DNA from: Multivorans sp965232105
Lineage (GTDB): Bacteria; Acidobacteriota; Thermoanaerobaculia; Multivoradales; Multivoraceae
Assembly: GCA_965232105.1 (NCBI GenBank)
Contig: OZ246956.1
Coordinates: 1,736,001-1,800,000 of the forward strand
DNA length: 64,000 nt
Reading direction: 5' to 3'
Numbering within the stretch: position 1 is the first letter of the stretch; each line of letters begins with the position of its first letter. The notes under the pieces were generated by a model. It was given only the letters and a program-made list of their open reading frames with translations. It had not been told where the DNA came from and searched no databases. Positions 58,876-64,000 of this stretch are shown one piece after another. A program made the translations under genes and the position numbers.

Positions 58876-59939
58876 ATGGAAGGCGGCGGCAACAGCATCA
58901 TCCTGGCCTGCATCGGCGTCTACCTCGCGGTGTGCATCGGCGTCGGTTTGTGGGCGTTGCGGCGTACGAAGTCGACGAAGGACTTCTTCATGGCCGGCCG
59001 CGATCTGGGCATCATCGTCACCGCCCTGGCCGTGTTCTCCAGCACGCTGTCGGGCTTCGGCTTCGTCGGCGGCCCGGGGCTCGTGTACCGGATGGGCATG
59101 AGCTCGCTGTGGATGGTGGTCTGCGCGTCGGTCGGCTACGTGATCGCCTTCTACCTGCTCGGCAAGCGGTTGCGGCTGTTCGCGGAACTCCGCGACTCGA
59201 TCTCGCTGCCGGACGCCGTGGCGGCCCGCTACAAGAGCCAGTGGAGCCGGGGACTTACCGCCGGGTGCGCGACGCGCGCAGCATTCTGCCGGTGTCGATC
59301 GTGGCCTACGCGGTCTCGGCTCTGCTCTGGATCAGCATCGGGCTGGTGATGCGGGCCCTGGTGCTCCAGGGAAACCACCCGGAGATCCCCGGAGCTGACG
59401 CGGCCGCGCCGCAGTTCCTCCAGGCGTTCGCTCATTTGCTACTCGCGGGAGTCGTCTTCGCCGGCCTGTTCGCCGCGATCATGTCGACCGCGGACGGCTT
59501 CCTGAACATCGGCGCCGCCGCCGTCGTCCACGACATTCCGCGCGCCCTCTTCGGCCGCTCGCTCGGGAACGAGCTGCTGTGGGCCCGGATCGTGACCGTG
59601 ATCATCGCCGTCGTGGCGTCCCTCTTCGCCCTCTACAGCGGCCAGGAGATGGTCGCCCTCCTCGGCGCCTTCGGCTGGGGCACCTTCGCCGCCGCCCTGG
59701 TACCCGCGGTGGCCATCGGCTTCAACTGGAAACGCGCCACCGCGACGGCCGCCAACGTCGCGATCGGCGCCAGCCTCGCGATCAACTTCGGCGTTCAGCT
59801 CTTCAGTCTCCCGGTGCCGTTCGGCATCGACGTCGGCGCGCTCTCGCTCCTCGTCTCCCTCACCCTTTTCTTCGGCATCTCCCTCATGTCCAAACCGCCG
59901 CAACTCGACCGCGACATCGCGGCGGTCATGGACATGTAG
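58876..59939 (+). pseudogene. Sodium:solute symporter (SSS family), internally deleted and frameshifted
   Basis: The first frame (58876 to about 59260) gives the standard SSS start: 'GVYLAVCIGVGLWALRRTKS', 'DFFMAGRDLGIIVTALAVFS' and 'SISLPDAVAARYKSQWSRG'. From about 59255 the +1-shifted frame continues with 'YRRVRDARSILPVSIVAYAV', 'FAAIMSTADGFLNIGAAAVV' and the end at 59939, which in intact relatives lies some 130-170 residues later. Together only about 345 of about 500 residues remain, and the two parts are out of frame. The middle segments (roughly TM4-TM7) have been deleted. Unless this is an assembly error, the transporter is dead. Confidence 0.85.
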
Positions 59940-59958
59940 CGCACCCACTCCGGACGCG

Positions 59959-61068
<1,110 letters not shown>

Positions 61069-61223
61069 CGCTGGAGAAGCTCCTTCGAAGAAAATCCAAA
61101 CTCGATGTGAAATTCTGCGGTTCACACGCTACCATTGGTGCTGACGCTCGGTCGTGTGGTCGACGTGAAGGCGTAAATGAGGAGGAAGAGAATCTGAAGT
61201 AAGAACCAAGGGAGGGAAAACAC

Positions 61224-61841
61224 ATGCGCAAGTTGCTCATGGAGTGCATTGGCACGATGTTCCTGATGATGGCGGTGGCTCTCACCGGGAACAACCCAGT
61301 TGCCGTCGGGTTCATGTTGGCGGTGATGGTCTACAGCGGCGGACACCTGTCCGGCGCCCACTTCAACCCGGCAGTGAGCCTGGCCGCATGGATGCGAGGC
61401 AAGCTCGGCGTGGCCGACATGGTCAAGTACATGGTGGCCCAGCTTGTCGGCGCCTGTCTTGGTTGGCTCGTCCACAACTACCTGGTGGGCGGAAGCACCG
61501 AGCCGATGGCGGTGGAAGGCCATCCGCTCATGCACGGGATGGTGGCCGAGGCGCTGCTCGCCTTCGCTCTTGTCACAGTCGTGCTGAACATGATGTCCTC
61601 ACGCTCGTCGGGCAACCCGGCTGGCGGTCTGGTCATCGGCTTTACACTTGCGGCCGGCGTTTACATGGTCGGCGGTGTTTCAGGTGGTGCGCTCAATCCA
61701 GCGGTCGGAATCGGCCCCCAGGTCATGGAGGCGGTCACGGGTGGTGGCTTCGATGCCAATACCCTGGCGCTCTACGGAGTGGGCCCGCTGGTTGGCGGCG
61801 CGTTGGCGGCAGTCGTCTACAAGTTCCTCAACGAGGGCTGA
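61224..61841 (+). CDS. Aquaporin (MIP family)
   Basis: The 205-residue protein has six membrane segments and both half-helix NPA motifs, 'SGAHFNPAVS' (48-50) and 'SGGALNPAVGIG' (158-160). The arginine that normally follows the second NPA in the selectivity filter is replaced by valine, as in plant TIP1-type channels, which may widen the pore toward small solutes such as ammonia, urea or glycerol. It is slightly shorter than AqpZ or GlpF. A GGAGGG site precedes the ATG. The gene is divergent from the alcohol dehydrogenase. The family call is firm and the substrate is not. Confidence 0.93.
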   Translation: MRKLLMECIGTMFLMMAVALTGNNPVAVGFMLAVMVYSGGHLSGAHFNPAVSLAAWMRGKLGVADMVKYMVAQLVGACLGWLVHNYLVGGSTEPMAVEGHPLMHGMVAEALLAFALVTVVLNMMSSRSSGNPAGGLVIGFTLAAGVYMVGGVSGGALNPAVGIGPQVMEAVTGGGFDANTLALYGVGPLVGGALAAVVYKFLNEG

Positions 61842-61860
61842 GACTGACCGAAATCCGCGC

Positions 61861-63543
61861 GTGACCCCGGCAACGGCGCGCCGACCGGGGCACGTCGCGG
61901 TGCGTCTGGCGCGGCGACTCCTTCTCGCCGCGGCTCTGGCGTCGCCCGTCCAGGCGCAGTTGCCCGGAGCGGCGGTCGACGTTCTGGACTACCGTTTCGA
62001 ACTCGCGCTCTCGGACGAGGACGACGAGATCGACGGCCGGGCGTTGATCGCCTTCCGGGTCCTGCGTCCAGTCTCCGAGGTCGCGTTCGATCTCGATGAT
62101 CCGGCGCAAGGGAGCGCCGTCGAAGCCGGCGGGAAGGCCGGCGAAGACGGGCCGGCCGGGGGCATGGTCGTTTCCTCGGTAGCGCTTGCCGGCCGGGCCC
62201 TCGGGTTCCGGCAGCAGGACGACCGGCTCTTCGTGGTCCTGGATCGCGGGGCGGCGGCCGGTGAACGGCGCCGCATCGAGATCCGCTACCGGGGTGTCCC
62301 CGCCGACGGCTTCACGATCGGCACGAACCGGCACGGCGAGCGGACCTTCTTCGCCGACAACTGGCCGAATCGGGCCCACCACTGGCTGCCGGTGGTCGAT
62401 CACCCGTCGGACAAGGCACGCGTGGCCTTCGTCGTCACGGCGCCTGCGCACTACCAGGTCGTGGCGACCGGGGCCTTCGTCGAAGCCGTCGACCTCCAGG
62501 ACGGGTTGCGCCGGACCGAGTGGAGCAGCCGGGCGCCGGTCGCCACGAAAGTGATGGCGGTCGGCGTCGCCCGGTTCGTCCGCCATCGCCAGGCGATGGT
62601 CGATGGCGTGCCGGTCGAAACCTGGGTCTACCCGCAGGACCGCGATGTCGGCCTGCGGGCGTTCGCTCCCGCCGCCCGCGTCGTGGGCACGTTCGAGCGG
62701 CGGCTGGGCGACTATCCCTACACCAAGCTCTTCAACGTGCAGACGACGACCCGCTGGGGCGGCCTGGAGAACGCCGGCAACGTGTTCTACGACGAGGACG
62801 CGATCGACAGCGAGAACGGGATCGAGACCCTGATCGCCCACGAGATCGCTCATCAGTGGTTCGGCGACTCGGTGACCGAGAGCGATTGGCCGCACGTCTG
62901 GCTCAGCGAGGGCTTCGCGACCTACCTCACCGCCTGCTACCTGGATTGGACGTACGGCCGCGGGCGCTTCATGGGCCAGATGGACGCGGCGCGGGAGCGG
63001 GTCTTCAGGTACCTCGACCAGGCGCCGGACTCCGTCATCGTGCCGGAGTCCGTGCCCGATCCGCGGCGCCTGCTCAGCCCGAACGTGTACCAGAAGGCGG
63101 CGTGGGTGCTCCACATGCTGCGCGGCGAGATCGGCGACGGCACGTTCTGGAAGGGCATGCGGACCTACTACGAGCGGTTTCGCGACCGGAACGCCTCCAC
63201 GGACGACTTTGCCGCGGTCATGGAAGAGGTGTCGGGCCGGAGACTCGCCTGGTTCTTCGACCAGTGGCTCAGGCGTCCCGGCGTACCGGAACTCGAGATC
63301 GAATGGGAGTTCGACGCGGAGTCGTCGGAGGTCGAGGTTCAGGTGCGGCAGCTCGGACCGACGTTTCGTCGGCTGCCGCTGGAGGTCGAGGCGGTGCTTG
63401 CCGATGGCCGCACCGTGCGCGGACGAGTCGACGTCGAGGGCGAGCGAACGGCGGCGACCCTGCCGCTGCCCGGGCTCCCGGAACGGCTCCGTATCGACCC
63501 GGATGGCTGGCTGCTGATGCGGTACACGGTGGAGGAGAGGTAG
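61861..63543 (+). CDS. M1-family metallopeptidase, secreted
   Basis: The product is about 560 residues from GTG 61861; GTG 61900 gives a cleaner signal peptide 'RLARRLLLAAALASPVQAQ'. The zinc site is H327-E328-x2-H331-x18-E350 in 'HEIAHQWFGDS' and 'HVWLSEGFATYL'. The preceding substrate loop is 'GLENAG', equivalent to the GxMEN motif of aminopeptidase N. An N-terminal beta domain ('LDYRFELALSDEDDEIDGRA') and helices after the zinc site are present, but the long C-terminal domain IV is absent, as in the short M1 enzymes of Acidobacteria and Bacteroidetes. It is probably a periplasmic aminopeptidase feeding on peptides. Confidence 0.92.
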   Translation: MTPATARRPGHVAVRLARRLLLAAALASPVQAQLPGAAVDVLDYRFELALSDEDDEIDGRALIAFRVLRPVSEVAFDLDDPAQGSAVEAGGKAGEDGPAGGMVVSSVALAGRALGFRQQDDRLFVVLDRGAAAGERRRIEIRYRGVPADGFTIGTNRHGERTFFADNWPNRAHHWLPVVDHPSDKARVAFVVTAPAHYQVVATGAFVEAVDLQDGLRRTEWSSRAPVATKVMAVGVARFVRHRQAMVDGVPVETWVYPQDRDVGLRAFAPAARVVGTFERRLGDYPYTKLFNVQTTTRWGGLENAGNVFYDEDAIDSENGIETLIAHEIAHQWFGDSVTESDWPHVWLSEGFATYLTACYLDWTYGRGRFMGQMDAARERVFRYLDQAPDSVIVPESVPDPRRLLSPNVYQKAAWVLHMLRGEIGDGTFWKGMRTYYERFRDRNASTDDFAAVMEEVSGRRLAWFFDQWLRRPGVPELEIEWEFDAESSEVEVQVRQLGPTFRRLPLEVEAVLADGRTVRGRVDVEGERTAATLPLPGLPERLRIDPDGWLLMRYTVEER

Positions 63544-63556
63544 GCCGATCTGTGGA

Positions 63557-63575
63557 GCGAGGCCTTTGGCCTCGC
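63557..63575 (+). terminator. Hairpin after the M1 peptidase gene
   Basis: GCGAGGCC (63557-63564), loop TTT, GGCCTCGC (63568-63575) pair perfectly over 8 bases, 14 bases after the stop codon. Only ACGTT follows, so a T tract is lacking. The remaining gap to 63774 contains one degraded copy of the dispersed repeat and nothing else I can name. Confidence 0.55.
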
Positions 63576-63607
63576 ACGTTCTCCCTCAGAAAGCCGACGA
63601 GGACGTC

Positions 63608-63620
63608 GGCGCACCCAGTG
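63608..63620 (-). repeat. Short copy of the dispersed repeat
   Basis: CGGCGCACCCAGT is the reverse complement of the first 13 bases of the recurring word ACTGGGTGCGCCGGCC. It lies in the 231-base gap between the M1 peptidase and the last gene. Confidence 0.5.
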
Positions 63621-63774
63621 TGCGCCGCGGGCCCGGCTCCGCTCCAGCGCACTGTGTAGGATCCCACCGTACGCCAACTCACAGTAACCCTTCCCGGCGT
63701 TGTCCCCTGCCCCGGCACAGGACCCTCCCGCCGTTGGAGGTGTAGCCGTTGTGACTTCCCGACAGGAGCCTTCG

Positions 63775-64000
63775 GTGAAGACGACCCTTCTTTCTCTCGC
63801 CCTCGGCAGCATCTTCGCGGTGTTCCCCGCCATCGGTCAGGAAGGCGGCGAGGTGCTCACCAACGCGGACGTGATCACGCTGGCCGAAGCCGGGGTGCCG
63901 GACTCGATCATCGTGGCGAAGGTCGAAGGGTCGCGAACGGACTTCGACCTGTCCGTCGGCGGTCTCGTCGCGCTGACGAAAGCCGGTGTGGGAGAGGCGG
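63775..64000 (+). CDS. Secreted protein of unknown function, truncated by the window end
   Basis: The start GTG 63775 has AGGAG six bases upstream; a GTG 24 bases earlier is in frame but has no such site. The signal peptide is 'MKTTLLSLALGSIFAVFPAI' with cleavage after 'GQ' or nearby. The mature part begins 'LTNADVITLAEAGVPDSIIV' and 'VGGLVALTKAGVGEA', a helical module that occurs in many Acidobacteria and Deltaproteobacteria proteins of unknown function. The remainder is outside the window. Confidence 0.8.
   Translation, partial: MKTTLLSLALGSIFAVFPAIGQEGGEVLTNADVITLAEAGVPDSIIVAKVEGSRTDFDLSVGGLVALTKAGVGEA

Noticed and set aside
58683..59939. Treating the 418-codon frame as a complete symporter gene
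   Set aside because: Only its last 225 codons are symporter sequence; the first part is an antisense-like reading of the upstream gene, and the true N-terminus lies in another frame.

Overview
The window is a GC-rich, densely packed bacterial chromosome segment with no rRNA, tRNA, CRISPR array or insertion sequence that I could recognise. The organism is Gram-negative: there are TonB-dependent receptors, periplasmic PQQ dehydrogenases and many secreted enzymes. The mix points to an uncultured, Acidobacteriota-like lineage, which is an inference from gene content only. That mix is carboxypeptidase-regulatory-domain receptors, PQQ quinoproteins, DUF3500, paired secreted amidohydrolases, a planctomycete-type DUF1501/DUF1553 pair, and Ku with LigD.

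Region by region. 1-10.7 kb holds a DUF1214-like gene end, a DUF1501/DUF1553 pair on the minus strand next to a truncated DUF924 remnant, then a c-type cytochrome, a TonB-dependent receptor and a PQQ dehydrogenase. 10.8-26.5 kb is a genome-defence-like island. It contains an XRE-SNF2-DUF3883 helicase, an aspartic protease coupled to an Rnl5-like RNA ligase, an orphan HicB, an unknown protein with a nuclease-like residue pattern, HicAB, a DUF1156 DNA methyltransferase, VapBC and a DUF499 ATPase. 26.6-47 kb is metabolic and secreted: a PHP/DUF3604 protein, MerC, DUF3500, an Nramp transporter, a second PQQ enzyme, three amidohydrolases, a TolB-like protein, and an adjacent Rieske oxygenase and sterol C24-methyltransferase homologue. 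47-64 kb holds a GCS2-type ligase and gamma-glutamyltransferase, an MFS/TonB-receptor composite ORF preceded by tandem copies of its own start, LigD diverging from Ku, infC with an ATC start, a broken sodium:solute symporter, class III alcohol dehydrogenase, an aquaporin, an M1 peptidase and a partial gene.

How the genes fit together. Helicase, methyltransferase and DUF499 ATPase are probably the core of a modification-linked defence system, with toxin-antitoxin RNases and an RNA ligase interleaved. The GCS2 ligase, GGT and class III ADH are consistent with low-molecular-weight thiol metabolism. The Rieske/SMT pair suggests sterol modification. LigD and Ku make a two-gene end-joining pathway. 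A family of REP-like hairpin repeats with compensatory stem changes is scattered between genes, and one copy supplies the end of the helicase gene.
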